A stretch of DNA of 64,000 nt, from positions 62,001-126,000 of the forward strand of contig NZ_WURB01000004.1 of NCBI RefSeq assembly GCF_009830105.1, written 5' to 3'. Numbering within the stretch: position 1 is the first letter of the stretch; every line of letters starts with the position of its first letter. The notes under the pieces are model-generated. The model searched no databases. It was not told the DNA's origin and saw nothing but the letters and a program-made list of their open reading frames with translations. The translations under genes were made by a program, and so were the position numbers. Below, one piece after another: positions 8,259 to 21,087 of this stretch. The stretch comes from Microvirga makkahensis. Its GTDB lineage: Bacteria > Pseudomonadota > Alphaproteobacteria > Rhizobiales > Beijerinckiaceae.

Positions 8259-8458
8259 GAGGTTCCTTCGTCATTCGCGAAGGGAGATAAGAATAATTAA
8301 AAATTGCACGTTAAGCGAGCCCGGGGCATTCTTCGCGGCCGACGAAGTGTGCCTCTTGTGACCATCTTGGGCGGAAGGCGCATTGCGGTGTTCCCGCGCT
8401 TCCGATACGAACCATTCCAAACTACGGGCGACGCCGTCGCCGATCAGGAGTGAAAGCT

Positions 8459-8854
8459 ATGGCTGAGGCGAAAGTGGCCCCGCGGCCCTTGTCCCCACAT
8501 CTTCAGATTTACCGGTGGAGCTGGACGATGGCGATGTCCGTCGCCCACCGCATCACAGGGCTCGCGCTTTACGGGGGCATCGTGCTCTTCGCGATTTGGC
8601 TGGTGGCGCTGGCGTCGGGCCCGTCTGCGTTCGACACCGCACAAGGGTTCTTCGGATCGCCCCTCGGGTACCTGATCCTGTTCGGCTACACCTGGATCCT
8701 CATGCACCACATGCTTGGCGGCGTGCGCCACCTGGTCTGGGATTTCGGCTATGGCATGGAAGCCGCCCAGCGCATCAACATGGCCCGTTTCACCCTCATC
8801 GGCTCGATCGCGCTCACCCTCGCGATCTGGGTCGTAGCCTTCCTCGCTTTCTAA
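8459..8854 (+). CDS. sdhC: Succinate dehydrogenase cytochrome b556 subunit
   Basis: A 131-residue membrane anchor of complex II, with three transmembrane helices. The SdhC signatures are present: RPLSPHLQIYRW at the N-terminus, SVAHRITG in helix I and HHMLGGVRHLVWD, which carries the haem-ligand histidine. I chose ATG 8459 rather than the upstream in-frame GTG at 8450, because AGGAG at 8446-8450 is then 8 bases from the start. First gene of sdhCDAB. It helps bind haem b and ubiquinone in the cytoplasmic membrane. Confidence 0.95.
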   Translation: MAEAKVAPRPLSPHLQIYRWSWTMAMSVAHRITGLALYGGIVLFAIWLVALASGPSAFDTAQGFFGSPLGYLILFGYTWILMHHMLGGVRHLVWDFGYGMEAAQRINMARFTLIGSIALTLAIWVVAFLAF

Positions 8855-8866
8855 GGAGACCGGACC

Positions 8867-9283
8867 ATGGCCGACAACAGGGCTGACACCCGCGTTTCCA
8901 TGCGCACCCCGCTCGCCCGCGTGAAGGGCCTCGGCGCTGCCGGGCACGGCGTCGAGCATTGGTGGATTCATCGGGTCACCGCGGTGTCCAACGTCCCGCT
9001 CATCATCGCCTTCGTGATCATCGTCGCGGCGCTCGCGGGCTCCTCCTATCAGGACGCCATCGCGATCATCTCGCATCCGCTCATCGCGATCATCCTCATC
9101 CTCGCCGTGATCTCGGTGACGAACCACATGCGGCTGGGCATGCAGATCGTCATCGAGGACTACGTCCACGACAAGGGCTACAAGATCGCGGCCCTCATCG
9201 CGAACAACTTCTATGCGGTGATCGTCGCGGTGGCGTGCCTCTACGCCATCCTCAAGGTCAGCCTCGGCCGCATCCTGGTTTAA
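8867..9283 (+). CDS. sdhD: Succinate dehydrogenase hydrophobic anchor subunit
   Basis: A 138-residue protein with three membrane helices. It contains the alphaproteobacterial SdhD landmarks [15 protein letters not shown] and [16 protein letters not shown], the latter holding candidate haem and quinone residues. It begins 12 bp after sdhC with a GGAGA ribosome-binding site and is followed by sdhA 11 bp later, so the four sdh genes are one transcript. With SdhC it anchors the SdhAB catalytic pair and passes electrons to ubiquinone. Confidence 0.94.
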   Translation: MADNRADTRVSMRTPLARVKGLGAAGHGVEHWWIHRVTAVSNVPLIIAFVIIVAALAGSSYQDAIAIISHPLIAIILILAVISVTNHMRLGMQIVIEDYVHDKGYKIAALIANNFYAVIVAVACLYAILKVSLGRILV

Positions 9284-9294
9284 GGAATTCTCCC

Positions 9295-11118
9295 ATGGCT
9301 CAAGCAACGAACGGCCCGGCCATCAACGGCAAGGCCTATGACATCATCGATCACACCTTCGACGTTGTGGTCGTGGGCGCGGGCGGTGCGGGTCTTCGCG
9401 CCACCGTCGGCTGCTCGCAGGCGGGCCTGCGCACGGCCTGCATCACCAAGGTGTTCCCCACCCGCTCGCACACGGTCGCGGCGCAGGGCGGCATCTCCGC
9501 CTCGCTCGGCAACATGGGCCCGGACGACTGGCGCTGGCACATGTACGACACGGTGAAGGGATCCGACTGGCTCGGCGACCAGGACGCCATCGAATATCTG
9601 GTGCGCAACGCGCCCGCCGCCGTCTATGAGCTGGAGCACTGGGGCGTTCCCTTCTCCCGCACGGCGGAAGGCAAGATCTACCAGCGGCCCTTCGGCGGCA
9701 TGACCACCGAATACGGCAAGGGCACCGCCCAGCGCACCTGCGCCGCCGCCGATCGCACGGGCCATGCGATCCTGCATACGCTCTACGGCCAGGCGGTGAG
9801 GAACCAGACCAACTTCTTCATCGAGTATTTCGCCCTCGATCTGATGATGGATGCGGAAGGCCGCTGCATCGGCGTCGTGGCGCTCAACCAGTCGACCGGC
9901 GAGATCCACCGCTTCCGCGCCCATATGACGATCCTCGCCACCGGCGGCTACGGACGCGCCTATTTCTCGGCCACCTCCGCCCATACCTGCACGGGCGACG
10001 GCAACGCCATGGTGCTGCGCGCAGGGCTCCCGCTGCAGGACATGGAGTTCGTGCAGTTCCATCCCACCGGCATCTACGGCGCGGGCTGCCTCATCACCGA
10101 GGGCGCGCGCGGCGAGGGCGGCTATCTCACGAACTCGGAAGGCGAGCGCTTCATGGAGCGCTATGCGCCCTCCGCCAAGGACCTCGCTTCCCGCGACGTG
10201 GTCTCCCGCTCCATGACCATGGAGATCCGCGCCGGCCGCGGCGTGGGCAAGAACAAGGACCACATCTACCTGCACCTCGACCACCTCGACCCGAAGATCC
10301 TGCACGAGCGCCTGCCCGGCATCTCGGAGAGCGCGAAGATCTTCGCGGGCGTGGATGTGACGAAGGAGCCGATCCCGGTTCTGCCGACCGTGCACTACAA
10401 CATGGGCGGCATCCCCACGAACTATCACGGCGAAGTCCTGACGCTCAAGAACGGCAACCCGGACACGGTGGTGCCGGGCCTCATGGCGCTCGGCGAAGCG
10501 GCCTGCGTGTCCGTGCACGGCGCGAACCGCCTGGGCTCGAACTCGCTCATCGACCTCGTGGTGTTCGGCCGCGCGGCGGGGCTGCGCTGCGCCGAGATCC
10601 TGGAGCCGAATGCCCGTCACGCGGACCTGCCCAAGGGGGCCGACGAGCTCGCGCTCTCGCGCCTCGACAAGCTCCGCTATGCCAACGGCTCGACGCCGAC
10701 CGCGCAGCTGCGTCTCCAGATGCAGAAGACCATGCAGAACAACTGCGCGGTGTTCCGCACCGGCGAGGTTCTTGAGGAAGGCAGGAAGCTCATCCACGAC
10801 GTGTGGAACGCGGCCTCCGACGTCAAGGTCACGGACCGCTCGCTCATCTGGAACACCGACCTGCTCGAGACGCTGGAGTTCGACAACCTGATCGGACAGG
10901 CGGTCGTCACCATGGAAGGGGCGGCCAACCGCGAGGAATCCCGCGGCGCGCATGCCCGTGAGGACTTCCCCGAGCGCGACGACAAGAACTGGATGAAGCA
11001 CACCCTGGCATGGCTCGACGACACCTCGCACAAGGTGACCCTCGATTACCGCCCGGTGCACACCTACACCATGTCGAACGACATCCAGTACATCGAGCCG
11101 AAGGCTCGCGTGTACTAG
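9295..11118 (+). CDS. sdhA: Succinate dehydrogenase flavoprotein subunit
   Basis: A 607-residue flavoprotein that oxidises succinate to fumarate. The FAD-binding GAGGAGLRA lies near residue 26, and the histidine that carries covalent FAD is His58 in [32 protein letters not shown] forms part of the active site, and the C-terminal region has the usual THTYTM-like end ([15 protein letters not shown]). The ATG at 9295 follows a GGAATT segment; a longer in-frame upstream extension would overlap sdhD and is not real. Confidence 0.98.
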   Translation: MAQATNGPAINGKAYDIIDHTFDVVVVGAGGAGLRATVGCSQAGLRTACITKVFPTRSHTVAAQGGISASLGNMGPDDWRWHMYDTVKGSDWLGDQDAIEYLVRNAPAAVYELEHWGVPFSRTAEGKIYQRPFGGMTTEYGKGTAQRTCAAADRTGHAILHTLYGQAVRNQTNFFIEYFALDLMMDAEGRCIGVVALNQSTGEIHRFRAHMTILATGGYGRAYFSATSAHTCTGDGNAMVLRAGLPLQDMEFVQFHPTGIYGAGCLITEGARGEGGYLTNSEGERFMERYAPSAKDLASRDVVSRSMTMEIRAGRGVGKNKDHIYLHLDHLDPKILHERLPGISESAKIFAGVDVTKEPIPVLPTVHYNMGGIPTNYHGEVLTLKNGNPDTVVPGLMALGEAACVSVHGANRLGSNSLIDLVVFGRAAGLRCAEILEPNARHADLPKGADELALSRLDKLRYANGSTPTAQLRLQMQKTMQNNCAVFRTGEVLEEGRKLIHDVWNAASDVKVTDRSLIWNTDLLETLEFDNLIGQAVVTMEGAANREESRGAHAREDFPERDDKNWMKHTLAWLDDTSHKVTLDYRPVHTYTMSNDIQYIEPKARVY

Positions 11119-11125
11119 CAACACC

Positions 11126-11217
11126 CGTCATGGCCGGGCCAGACCCGGCCATCCACGTCCTTCCCACGCCCCAGCGGAGCAAAGGCGCGGATGTCCGGCA
11201 CGAGGCCGGGCGTGACG
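11126..11217. repeat. REP-like palindromic intergenic element (sdhA-sdhB)
   Basis: A GC-rich inverted repeat beginning CGTCATGGCCGGG and containing arms of the GGCCGGG/CCCGGCC type, with a second half ending in CGTGACG. It separates sdhA from sdhB inside the operon. The same style of element recurs at 15828, 22335, 34565, 46999 and 49186. Confidence 0.6.
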
Positions 11218-11240
11218 AAGTAGAGGCAAGGTAAGTCCTA

Positions 11241-12023
11241 ATGGCCCAATTCACGCTTCCCAAGAACTCGAAATACACCGAAGGCAAGGCCTGGCCGAAG
11301 CCGGCGGGCGCTACCAACGTCCAGGAATTCCGCATCTATCGCTGGAACCCGGACGACGGCGCCAATCCGCGCATCGACACCTACTATATCGACCGCGACG
11401 ATTGCGGCCCGATGGTTCTCGACGCCCTCATCTGGATCAAGAACAACGTCGATTCGACCCTGACCTTCCGCCGCTCCTGCCGCGAGGGCATCTGCGGGTC
11501 CTGCGCCATGAACATCATGGGCAAGAACACGCTCGCCTGCACGCTGGGCATCGAGGATTGCGAGTCGGATTCGATCAAGATCTATCCGCTGCCGCACATG
11601 CCCGTGCTCAAGGATCTGGTGCCCGATCTCACCAGCTTCTTCGCCCAGCACGCCTCCATCCAGCCCTGGCTGCAAACGGAGACGGCGGAGCCCGAGACCG
11701 AGTGGCGCCAGACGCCGGAGGAGCGCTCCAAACTGGACGGCCTCTACGAGTGCATTCTCTGCGCCTGCTGCACCACCTCCTGCCCGAGCTACTGGTGGAA
11801 CGGCGACCGCTTCCTGGGGCCGGCGGCTCTGCTCCAGGCCTATCGCTGGCTCATCGATAGCCGCGACGAGGCCACGGGCGAGCGCCTCGACAACCTGCAC
11901 GATCCGTTCCGGCTCTATCGTTGCCACACGATCATGAACTGCGCGAACACCTGCCCGAAAGGCCTGAACCCGGCCAAAGCCATCGCCGAGGTAAAGAAGA
12001 TGATGGTGGCGCGAGCCGTGTGA
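11241..12023 (+). CDS. sdhB: Succinate dehydrogenase iron-sulfur subunit
   Basis: A 260-residue protein that carries electrons from FAD to quinone. The [2Fe-2S] cysteines are in [13 protein letters not shown] and the following NTLAC (about residues 79-99). The [4Fe-4S] and [3Fe-4S] cysteines are in [16 protein letters not shown] (about 171-186) and [14 protein letters not shown] (about 228-241). It is the last gene of sdhCDAB and is followed by a strong terminator at 12047-12072. The 122-bp REP-like spacer before it is unusual within an otherwise tight operon. Confidence 0.97.
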   Translation: MAQFTLPKNSKYTEGKAWPKPAGATNVQEFRIYRWNPDDGANPRIDTYYIDRDDCGPMVLDALIWIKNNVDSTLTFRRSCREGICGSCAMNIMGKNTLACTLGIEDCESDSIKIYPLPHMPVLKDLVPDLTSFFAQHASIQPWLQTETAEPETEWRQTPEERSKLDGLYECILCACCTTSCPSYWWNGDRFLGPAALLQAYRWLIDSRDEATGERLDNLHDPFRLYRCHTIMNCANTCPKGLNPAKAIAEVKKMMVARAV

Positions 12024-12046
12024 CGCTTCTTTGCAACACTTCTTCG

Positions 12047-12072
12047 AAAAGGCGCCTCGTGCGCCTTTTTTT
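12047..12072 (+). terminator. Rho-independent terminator of the sdh operon
   Basis: AAGGCGC and GCGCCTT form a perfect stem around CTCGT, followed by a run of T. It lies 24 bp after the sdhB stop codon. Confidence 0.9.
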
Positions 12073-12188
12073 GTCAGTATGGTTCCCATAGTTTCGGGCC
12101 ACTGGATTCCTTCGGCGGATAGCCGGATCCCCCGGACCGTACCGCCGATGCCTCGTCCGTGAGGCGACCAAGCAACAAGAGGACCATA

Positions 12189-12773
12189 ATGAAGAGCCCC
12201 ATCTGGATCCTGACCGTGACGCTCTGCTCGGCGCTGGCGCTCGGCGCGTGTTCCTCGACTCGCTTCGGCGGACCGTCCATGCGCGGCGCTTCCGCGGCAC
12301 CTGCGTCGCCGGCTCCGATCGAGGCCGTGCCGTCTGGGCCCGTCGAGTCCGCGCCGCTCGCGCCCATCGAAGGCCAGCCCCTGCCGCCGCTGGCCGGTGC
12401 GCCCGCTCCCCTGAATTCGGAACTGGCGCCCGCTCCCGGAACGGACGTCGCCGGGCTGCCTCCGGCCGCCGCGCCGGCGCCTGCCGCCCCCGCCAGCCGC
12501 ACGGCCATGGTCGGGAACTGGACCGTCAGGGAGGCTTCCGGCAAAACCTGCCGCGTCCAGCTGTCGAGTTCGCCGGCGCTCGATCTCTACCGGGCTTCCG
12601 CCTCGGGCTGCTCCAATCAGGACCTGTCGAAGGTGAACGCCTGGGACTACCGCGACGGTGAGGTTTATCTCTATCAGACCGGCGGCTCCGTCGCGGCGCG
12701 CCTGCGCGGCTCCTCCTCCTCGCTCTCCGGCGTGCTCGCCAAGTCCGGCGCACCGCTGTCGCTGGCGCGATAA
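12189..12773 (+). CDS. AprI/Inh-family protease-inhibitor lipoprotein (Omp19-like)
   Basis: A 194-residue outer-membrane-type lipoprotein. A short hydrophobic signal ends in the lipobox LGAC, so Cys21 is the lipidated residue. Next comes a long Pro/Ala-rich linker (about residues 30-105), then an 85-residue C-terminal domain like the Inh metalloprotease inhibitors and Brucella Omp19: MVGNWTVREASGKTC, a central SASGC, and VNAWDYRDGEVYLY. The two cysteines probably form the family disulfide. I chose ATG 12189, with AAGAGGA upstream, because the lipobox then sits correctly. It stands alone between the sdh terminator and zapE. Confidence 0.85.
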   Translation: MKSPIWILTVTLCSALALGACSSTRFGGPSMRGASAAPASPAPIEAVPSGPVESAPLAPIEGQPLPPLAGAPAPLNSELAPAPGTDVAGLPPAAAPAPAAPASRTAMVGNWTVREASGKTCRVQLSSSPALDLYRASASGCSNQDLSKVNAWDYRDGEVYLYQTGGSVAARLRGSSSSLSGVLAKSGAPLSLAR

Positions 12774-12814
12774 TCACGTTGCTCTTACGTCAGGCGAGCG
12801 GTATCGGTGAGCAC

Positions 12815-13999
12815 GTGACCGATACCGACTTCCACCCGCCGCAATCCATTACAGCCCGCTACGATGCGCTCGTGTCCTCGGGCGCGATCGAGCGCGATCC
12901 CGCGCAGGTGAGGCTCCTGCGGCAGCTCGAGACGCTCGCCGAAAGCCTCGGGAATTACCGCCTCGCCCGCAAGCCCAGCGCCCTGGGGTGGCTCTTCGGC
13001 AAGAAGAACCCGGCTCCGCCCAAGGGGCTCTACGTCTGGGGCTCCGTGGGGCGCGGCAAGACCATGCTCATGGACCTGTTCTTCGACGCGCTGCCGGTCA
13101 GGCGCAAGCGCCGGGTCCATTTCCACGCCTTCATGGCGGATGTGCACGAGCGCATCCACGATTTCCGGCAGAAGCTGAAGACCGGCGCTGTGAAGGGCGA
13201 CGACCCCATCGCTCCCGTCGCCGAGGCGCTGGCCGCCGAGGCCTGGGTTCTCTGCTTCGACGAATTCACCGTCACCGACATCGCCGATGCGATGATCCTG
13301 GGGCGCCTGTTCACGGCGCTCTTCGCCCGCGGGGTCGTGGTGGTCGCCACATCCAATGTCGAGCCGCAGCACCTTTACGAAGGCGGCCTCAACCGGGCTC
13401 TCTTCCTGCCCTTCATCGCGCTCCTGCAGGAGCGGATGACCATCGTGAAGCTCGAATCCCGCACGGATTTCAGATTGGAGAAGCTTGCGGGCAGCCCGGT
13501 CTTCTACACCCCCGCCGACGAGCGATCCCATGCGGCGCTCACCCGCGCCTTCAGGAGCCTGACCGGGCGCGAGCAGGGCAGGCCGGCGACGCTCACCGTG
13601 AAGGGGCATCCGGTCGAGGTGCCGCAGGCCGCCTCCGGCGTCGCCCGGTTCTCCTTCGAAGATCTCTGCTCCAAGCCGCTCGGAGCCGCCGACTACCTCG
13701 CCATTGCCGACGAGTACGAGACGGTCATTCTCGAAAACATTCCCAGAATGTCGCTCGAGCGCCGCAACGAGGCCAAGCGCTTCATCATGCTCGTCGATGC
13801 GCTCTATGATGCCAAGGTCAAGCTGCTTGCCTCCGCCGAGGCCGAGGCCCATGAGCTTTACCATGCCGACACGGGCCGCGAGGCGTTCGAGTTCGACCGC
13901 ACCGTGTCGCGGCTCATCGAGATGCGTTCCGAGGAGTATCTCGCCCTTCCGCACGGGCGGGAGGAATCCGGCAGTTCGGAAGGGCTGGTCGAGACATGA
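12815..13999 (+). CDS. zapE: Cell division ATPase ZapE (AFG1 family)
   Basis: A 394-residue AFG1-like ATPase. The Walker A motif GSVGRGKT lies near residue 75, the Walker B LCFDEF near residue 147, and VVATSNVEPQHLYEGGLNR near residue 185 matches the sensor region. In other bacteria ZapE associates with the division ring and affects constriction under stress. I prefer GTG 12815 (protein starting MTDTDFHPP); an upstream in-frame TTG at 12779 would add 12 unconserved residues. The stop overlaps the TetR start (ATGA), so the two are translationally coupled. Confidence 0.93.
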   Translation: MTDTDFHPPQSITARYDALVSSGAIERDPAQVRLLRQLETLAESLGNYRLARKPSALGWLFGKKNPAPPKGLYVWGSVGRGKTMLMDLFFDALPVRRKRRVHFHAFMADVHERIHDFRQKLKTGAVKGDDPIAPVAEALAAEAWVLCFDEFTVTDIADAMILGRLFTALFARGVVVVATSNVEPQHLYEGGLNRALFLPFIALLQERMTIVKLESRTDFRLEKLAGSPVFYTPADERSHAALTRAFRSLTGREQGRPATLTVKGHPVEVPQAASGVARFSFEDLCSKPLGAADYLAIADEYETVILENIPRMSLERRNEAKRFIMLVDALYDAKVKLLASAEAEAHELYHADTGREAFEFDRTVSRLIEMRSEEYLALPHGREESGSSEGLVET

Positions 14000-14628
14000 G
14001 GCGGCCCCGCGCCTCCGTCCAGCGGATGATGGAGGCCGACGCTCCGGCGGACAGCCGGCTGCTCGCCATCGCCGCCGACCAGCTCAAGCATTTCGGACCC
14101 AGGCATGTGACGGTGGTCGGCATCGCCGATGCCGCCGGGATGACCCATGCCAACGTCTACCGTTACTTCGCGTCCAAGGCGGCGCTCATCGACGCGGTGG
14201 CGGGGCAGTGGCTGCGCCGAATGGAGGCCATCGTCGCCGATATTGCCGATTCCCCCGATCCGGCCGACGACAAGCTCGAGCGCCTGATCCAGGCCTGGGC
14301 CCGCACGCACAGGGAGCTGCTGAAGGAGAACCGGCACCTCTTCGACGTCTATTGCTCCGCCACCGAGACCTCCAGGGCTCTCGTCCGCAAGCACCGCTCC
14401 CGGATGAGGGTTCTCATCGAGCGTGTCCTGGACGAGGGCATCGTGACGGGCAAGTTCGACCCCCGGGACCGGGAAAGAGCGCTCGCCTTCATCAGCGACG
14501 CGGTCTATCGCTTCATCAATCCCCTGACCGTTCGCCTGGATGCGGAGGTCCCTCAGGACATTCTGGACCAGCGTCTGGCGGCCATGATCCGGGTGGTTCT
14601 CCGGTCTCTGGAGCTTGGCGTCGTCTAG
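13996..14628 (+). CDS. TetR family transcriptional regulator
   Basis: A 210-residue TetR-type repressor. The N-terminal helix-turn-helix includes VTVVGIADAAGMTHANVYRYF (about residues 38-58), the classic TetR recognition unit, followed by a helical ligand domain. It overlaps the zapE stop by four bases and lies 229 bp upstream of mdh. A perfect palindrome at 14634-14657, starting six bases after its stop codon, is a candidate binding site for this regulator or another that acts on mdh. The ligand is unknown. Confidence 0.92.
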   Translation: MRRPRASVQRMMEADAPADSRLLAIAADQLKHFGPRHVTVVGIADAAGMTHANVYRYFASKAALIDAVAGQWLRRMEAIVADIADSPDPADDKLERLIQAWARTHRELLKENRHLFDVYCSATETSRALVRKHRSRMRVLIERVLDEGIVTGKFDPRDRERALAFISDAVYRFINPLTVRLDAEVPQDILDQRLAAMIRVVLRSLELGVV

Positions 14629-14633
14629 ACGAA

Positions 14634-14657
14634 GTTACATTTTCCCAAAAATGTAAC
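14634..14657. promoter_or_regulatory. Perfect 10-bp-arm palindrome between tetR and mdh
   Basis: The arms GTTACATTTT and AAAATGTAAC pair perfectly around CCCA. No T-run follows, so it is not a typical terminator. The size and symmetry suit a TetR-family operator. It lies about 200 bp before the mdh start, in a 229-bp spacer that must hold the mdh promoter. Confidence 0.6.
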
Positions 14658-14824
14658 AGGAAAATTTACCCCAGGCGAAGAACTCTAACCGCCTGAAATC
14701 AAAGGTCAATCCGCGGCGGCTGAGCTGCGGCGGAGACCGCAAGCGCCTCAGTCCTCTGGCGGTTAACCTTTTGCTGGCTTGAAGCATCCCCATTTCTGGT
14801 GTCAAACAGCGCCACCTTTCATAA

Positions 14825-15820
<996 letters not shown>

Positions 15821-15827
15821 TCGCCGT

Positions 15828-15859
15828 ACGTCATGGCCGGCTTCGGGCCGGCCGTCATG
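15828..15859. repeat. REP-like palindrome (mdh-sucC)
   Basis: CGTCATGGCCGGC and GGCCGGCCGTCATG form a hairpin around TTCG-like sequence just after the mdh stop. It could stabilise the mdh 3' end or act as a weak attenuator within the operon. Confidence 0.55.
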
Positions 15860-15903
15860 TCTTTAACCGCCACGCCTCCTGGGCATGACGGAGAGGAAAA
15901 CAG

Positions 15904-17103
<1,200 letters not shown>

Positions 17104-17115
17104 GGTTTCGAGCTG

Positions 17116-18003
17116 ATGTCCATTCTGATTGACAAGAACACCAAGGTCATCTGCCAGGGCTTCACCGGCAAGAACGGGACCTTCCATTCCGAGCAGGCCA
17201 TCGCCTACGGCACCAAGATGGTCGGCGGCACCTCGCCGGGCAAGGGCGGTTCCACGCACCTGAACCTGCCCGTGTTCGACACGGTCATGGAAGCCCGCGA
17301 GGCGACCGGCGCCGATGCTTCGGTCGTCTATGTTCCGCCGCCGGGCGCGGCCGACGCCATCTGCGAGGCGATCGCCGCCGAGATCCCGCTCATCGTCTGC
17401 ATCACGGAAGGTATCCCGGTGCAGGACATGGTGCGCGTGAAGCGCGCGCTCTCCGGCTCCAAGTCGCGCCTCATCGGCCCGAACTGCCCCGGCATCGTCA
17501 CCGCGGGTGAATCGAAGATCGGCATCATGCCGGCCAACATCTTCAAGCCCGGTTCCGTCGGCATCGTGTCCCGCTCCGGCACGCTCACCTACGAGGCGGT
17601 GTTCCAGACCACGAGCGAGGGCCTCGGCCAGACCACAGCCGTCGGTATCGGCGGCGACCCGGTGAAGGGCACCGAGTTCATCGACATGCTCGACATGTTC
17701 CTCTCCGACCCGAAGACGGAGTCGATCATCATGATCGGCGAGATCGGCGGCTCCGCCGAGGAAGAGGCGGCCGAGTTCATCGCCCGGGAGGCCAAGAAGG
17801 GCCGCAAGAAGCCGATGGTCGGCTTCATCGCGGGCCGCACGGCTCCTCCGGGACGCCGCATGGGCCATGCCGGCGCGATCATCTCCGGCGGCAAGGGCGG
17901 CGCGGAAGACAAGATCGCCGCCATGGAGGCCGCGGGCATCCGCGTGTCGCCATCCCCGGCGCGCCTCGGCAAGACCCTGGTCGAGGTTCTCAAAGGCCAA
18001 TAA
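17116..18003 (+). CDS. sucD: Succinyl-CoA synthetase alpha subunit
   Basis: A 295-residue subunit that binds CoA and carries the phosphohistidine. The CoA-binding [14 protein letters not shown] is near residue 16, GPNCPGIV near residue 121, and the active-site histidine is in RMGHAGAII near residue 251. It forms an alpha-beta complex with SucC. After the stop, a perfect 11-bp hairpin (18013-18036) lies between sucD and sucA. Confidence 0.97.
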   Translation: MSILIDKNTKVICQGFTGKNGTFHSEQAIAYGTKMVGGTSPGKGGSTHLNLPVFDTVMEAREATGADASVVYVPPPGAADAICEAIAAEIPLIVCITEGIPVQDMVRVKRALSGSKSRLIGPNCPGIVTAGESKIGIMPANIFKPGSVGIVSRSGTLTYEAVFQTTSEGLGQTTAVGIGGDPVKGTEFIDMLDMFLSDPKTESIIMIGEIGGSAEEEAAEFIAREAKKGRKKPMVGFIAGRTAPPGRRMGHAGAIISGGKGGAEDKIAAMEAAGIRVSPSPARLGKTLVEVLKGQ

Positions 18004-18012
18004 CAAGCAAAC

Positions 18013-18036
18013 GGCCGCCCCGATGTCGGGGCGGCC
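18013..18036 (+). other. Perfect hairpin between sucD and sucA
   Basis: GGCCGCCCCGA and TCGGGGCGGCC form an 11-bp perfect stem with a two-base top. No T-run follows, so it is more likely an RNA processing or stability element than a full terminator; it could set the ratio of sucCD to sucAB transcripts. Confidence 0.6.
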
Positions 18037-18062
18037 AATCACCTTTCGGATTGTAGATTGCC

Positions 18063-21023
18063 ATGGCACGCCAAGACGCCAACGAAAACTTCCTGAACAC
18101 GGCTTTTCTCTATGGGGCGAACGCGTCCTATATCGAGGAGCTTCACGCCCGGTACGAGAAGGATCCGTCCTCGGTGGATGCCGAGTGGCAGGCGTTCTTC
18201 GGCGCGCTGAAGGACGACAAGCAGGCTGTCGAGAAGGCGGCCAAGGGTCCTTCCTGGGAGAGGCCGAACTGGCCAATTCACGCCAACGGCGAGCTGATTT
18301 CCGCGCTCGACAGCAACTGGGCCCAGGTCGAGAAAGCCGTCGGCGACAAGCTCAAGGCGAAGGCGAAGGACAAGGGCGTCGAGATCAGCCAGGCCGACGT
18401 GCAGCAGGCGACCCGCGATTCCGTGCGCGCCATCATGCTGATCCGCGCCTATCGTGTGCGCGGCCATCTCCATGCCAAGCTGGATCCGCTGGGCATCAAT
18501 CCGCGTCCGAACGATCAGGAACTGCACCCGTCCCACTACGGCTTCACCGAGGCCGATTGGGACCGCAAAATCTTCCTCGACAACGTGCTCGGTCTCGAGT
18601 TCGGCACGATCCGCGAGATCGTCGCGATCCTTGATCGCACCTACTGCCAGACCATGGGCGTCGAGTTCATGCATATCTCCGATCCGGTCGAGAAGGCCTG
18701 GATTCAGGAACGCATCGAGGGCCCCGACAAGGAGATCACCTTCACGAAGGAGGGCAAGCGCGCCATCCTCAACAAGCTCGTCGAGGCCGAGGGCTTCGAG
18801 AAGTTCCTCGATCTCAAGTATACCGGCACCAAGCGCTTCGGCCTGGACGGCGGCGAGTCGCTCATTCCGGCGCTCGAGCAGATCATCAAGCGCGGTGGCA
18901 ATCTCGGCGTGAAGGAGATCGTGCTCGGCATGGCCCATCGCGGCCGCCTCAACGTCCTAACGCAGGTGATGGGCAAGCCGCACCGCGCGCTGTTCCACGA
19001 ATTCAAGGGCGGTTCCTTCGCGCCCGACGACGTGGAGGGCTCCGGCGACGTGAAGTACCATCTCGGCGCATCGTCGGACCGCACCTTCGACGGCAACAAC
19101 GTCCACCTGTCGCTCACGGCGAACCCCTCGCATCTGGAAATCGTCAATCCCGTGGTGCTCGGCAAAGTCCGCGCCAAGCAGGATCAGCACGGCTGCACGC
19201 CGGACAACCGGGGCGCGGTCATGCCGCTCCTGATCCACGGCGACGCAGCCTTCGCCGGTCAGGGCGTGGTTGCTGAATGCTTCGGGCTTTCGGGCCTGCG
19301 CGGTCATCGCACCGGCGGCTGGATCTCCTTCATCATCAACAATCAGATCGGCTTCACCACCGATCCGCGCTTCTCGCGCTCTTCGCCCTATCCGTCCGAT
19401 GTGGCGAAAATGGTCGAGGCGCCGATCTTCCACGTCAACGGAGACGATCCGGAGGCCGTGGTGTTCGCGGCGAAGGTCGCGACCGAGTACCGCCAGCGCT
19501 TCCAGAAGCCTGTCGTGATCGACATGTTCTGCTACCGTCGCTTCGGCCACAACGAGGGCGACGAGCCGTCCTTCACCCAGCCGCTGATGTACCGCAAGAT
19601 ACGGTCGCATCCCTCGATCACCGAGATCTACACCAAGAAGCTCATCGCCGAGGGCGTCATCACGGAGGCCGACCTCGAGGAGATGAAATCCAGCTGGCGC
19701 TCGAAGCTCGACGCCGAGTTCGACATCGCCTCCAACTACAAGCCCAACAAGGCCGACTGGCTCGACGGACGCTGGTCGGGCCTGAAGGCGGTGCGCGAGG
19801 ATCAGGACGATCCGCGCCGCGGCAAGACCGGGGTGTCGGCCGAGACGCTGCAGAAAATCGGCAAGGCGCTGACCACGGTGCCGGAGGGCTTCCACGTCCA
19901 TCGCACGATCCAGCGTTTCCTCGACAACCGCAAGAAGATGCTGGAAACCGGCGAAGGCTTGGACTGGGCCATGGCCGAGGCGCTCGCCATCGGCTCGCTG
20001 CTCGTGGAAGGGCACCGGGTGCGCCTCTCAGGCCAGGATTGCGAGCGTGGCACCTTCTCGCAGCGCCACTCCGTTCTTACCGACCAGGAGAACGAGGAAC
20101 GCTACACCAACCTCAACCACATCGACGAGAAGCAGGCCCGCTACGAGGTCATCAACTCGATGCTCTCGGAAGAGGCGGTGCTGGGCTTCGAATACGGCTA
20201 TACCCTCTCCGAACCCAACGCCCTGACCCTGTGGGAGGCGCAGTTCGGCGACTTCGCCAACGGCGCCCAGGTGGTGTTCGATCAGTTCGTCTCCTCGGGC
20301 GAGCGCAAGTGGCTGCGCATGTCGGGCCTCGTCTGCCTTCTGCCGCACGGCTATGAGGGCCAGGGTCCCGAGCATTCCTCCGCCCGCCTGGAGCGCTTTC
20401 TCCAGATGTGCGCCGAGGACAACATGCAGGTGGCTTACTGCTCCACGCCCGCCAACTACTTCCACATCCTGCGCCGCCAGCTGAAGCGCGACTTCCGCAA
20501 GCCGCTGATCCTGATGACGCCGAAGAGCCTGCTGCGCCACAAGCGCTGCACCTCCACGCTCGCCGCCATCTCGGAAGGAACGTGCTTCCACCGCGTCCTC
20601 CAGGACGACGCTCAGGCAGGCCGCGAGGGCGTCAAGCTGGCGAAGGACGACAAGATCCGGCGCGTCGTGATCTGCTCGGGCAAGGTCTACTACGACCTGC
20701 TCGAGGAGCGCGAGAAGCGGGGCATCGACGATGTCTATCTGCTTCGCGTGGAGCAGCTCTATCCGTTCCCGGCGAAGTCGCTCGCGGCGGAGCTCTCCCG
20801 CTTCAAGAAGGCCGACGTGGTGTGGTGTCAGGAAGAGCCCAAGAACATGGGCTCCTGGACCTTCGTGGAGCCCTATCTCGAATGGGTGCTCAAGACGGCA
20901 GGTTCCAAAGTGGATCGTCCGCGCTATGTGGGCCGCCCCGCTTCCGCCGCGACGGCGACCGGCCTGATGTCCAAGCATCTCGCCCAGCTCCAGGCATTCC
21001 TCGACGAGGCTTTCGCGGCCTAA
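18063..21023 (+). CDS. sucA: 2-oxoglutarate dehydrogenase E1 component
   Basis: A 986-residue thiamine-diphosphate enzyme that decarboxylates 2-oxoglutarate. It starts with the E1o-type N-terminus ([20 protein letters not shown]), has [12 protein letters not shown] near residue 296, [14 protein letters not shown] near residue 393 and the ThDP-binding region [16 protein letters not shown] near residue 485. Late landmarks are [17 protein letters not shown] and the C-terminal EEPKNMGSW. Length is normal. It works with SucB and the Lpd encoded next to it to give succinyl-CoA and NADH. Confidence 0.97.
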   Translation: MARQDANENFLNTAFLYGANASYIEELHARYEKDPSSVDAEWQAFFGALKDDKQAVEKAAKGPSWERPNWPIHANGELISALDSNWAQVEKAVGDKLKAKAKDKGVEISQADVQQATRDSVRAIMLIRAYRVRGHLHAKLDPLGINPRPNDQELHPSHYGFTEADWDRKIFLDNVLGLEFGTIREIVAILDRTYCQTMGVEFMHISDPVEKAWIQERIEGPDKEITFTKEGKRAILNKLVEAEGFEKFLDLKYTGTKRFGLDGGESLIPALEQIIKRGGNLGVKEIVLGMAHRGRLNVLTQVMGKPHRALFHEFKGGSFAPDDVEGSGDVKYHLGASSDRTFDGNNVHLSLTANPSHLEIVNPVVLGKVRAKQDQHGCTPDNRGAVMPLLIHGDAAFAGQGVVAECFGLSGLRGHRTGGWISFIINNQIGFTTDPRFSRSSPYPSDVAKMVEAPIFHVNGDDPEAVVFAAKVATEYRQRFQKPVVIDMFCYRRFGHNEGDEPSFTQPLMYRKIRSHPSITEIYTKKLIAEGVITEADLEEMKSSWRSKLDAEFDIASNYKPNKADWLDGRWSGLKAVREDQDDPRRGKTGVSAETLQKIGKALTTVPEGFHVHRTIQRFLDNRKKMLETGEGLDWAMAEALAIGSLLVEGHRVRLSGQDCERGTFSQRHSVLTDQENEERYTNLNHIDEKQARYEVINSMLSEEAVLGFEYGYTLSEPNALTLWEAQFGDFANGAQVVFDQFVSSGERKWLRMSGLVCLLPHGYEGQGPEHSSARLERFLQMCAEDNMQVAYCSTPANYFHILRRQLKRDFRKPLILMTPKSLLRHKRCTSTLAAISEGTCFHRVLQDDAQAGREGVKLAKDDKIRRVVICSGKVYYDLLEEREKRGIDDVYLLRVEQLYPFPAKSLAAELSRFKKADVVWCQEEPKNMGSWTFVEPYLEWVLKTAGSKVDRPRYVGRPASAATATGLMSKHLAQLQAFLDEAFAA

Positions 21024-21087
21024 GACCGCGAAGGCTCTCACTCCTTTCCCCGGGCCTCAAACAGCTCAGACAAAGACTAGAACGATC

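Noticed and set aside
9280..11124. 614-residue open frame opposite sdhA
   Set aside because: Antisense shadow of sdhA with no motifs and no ribosome-binding site.
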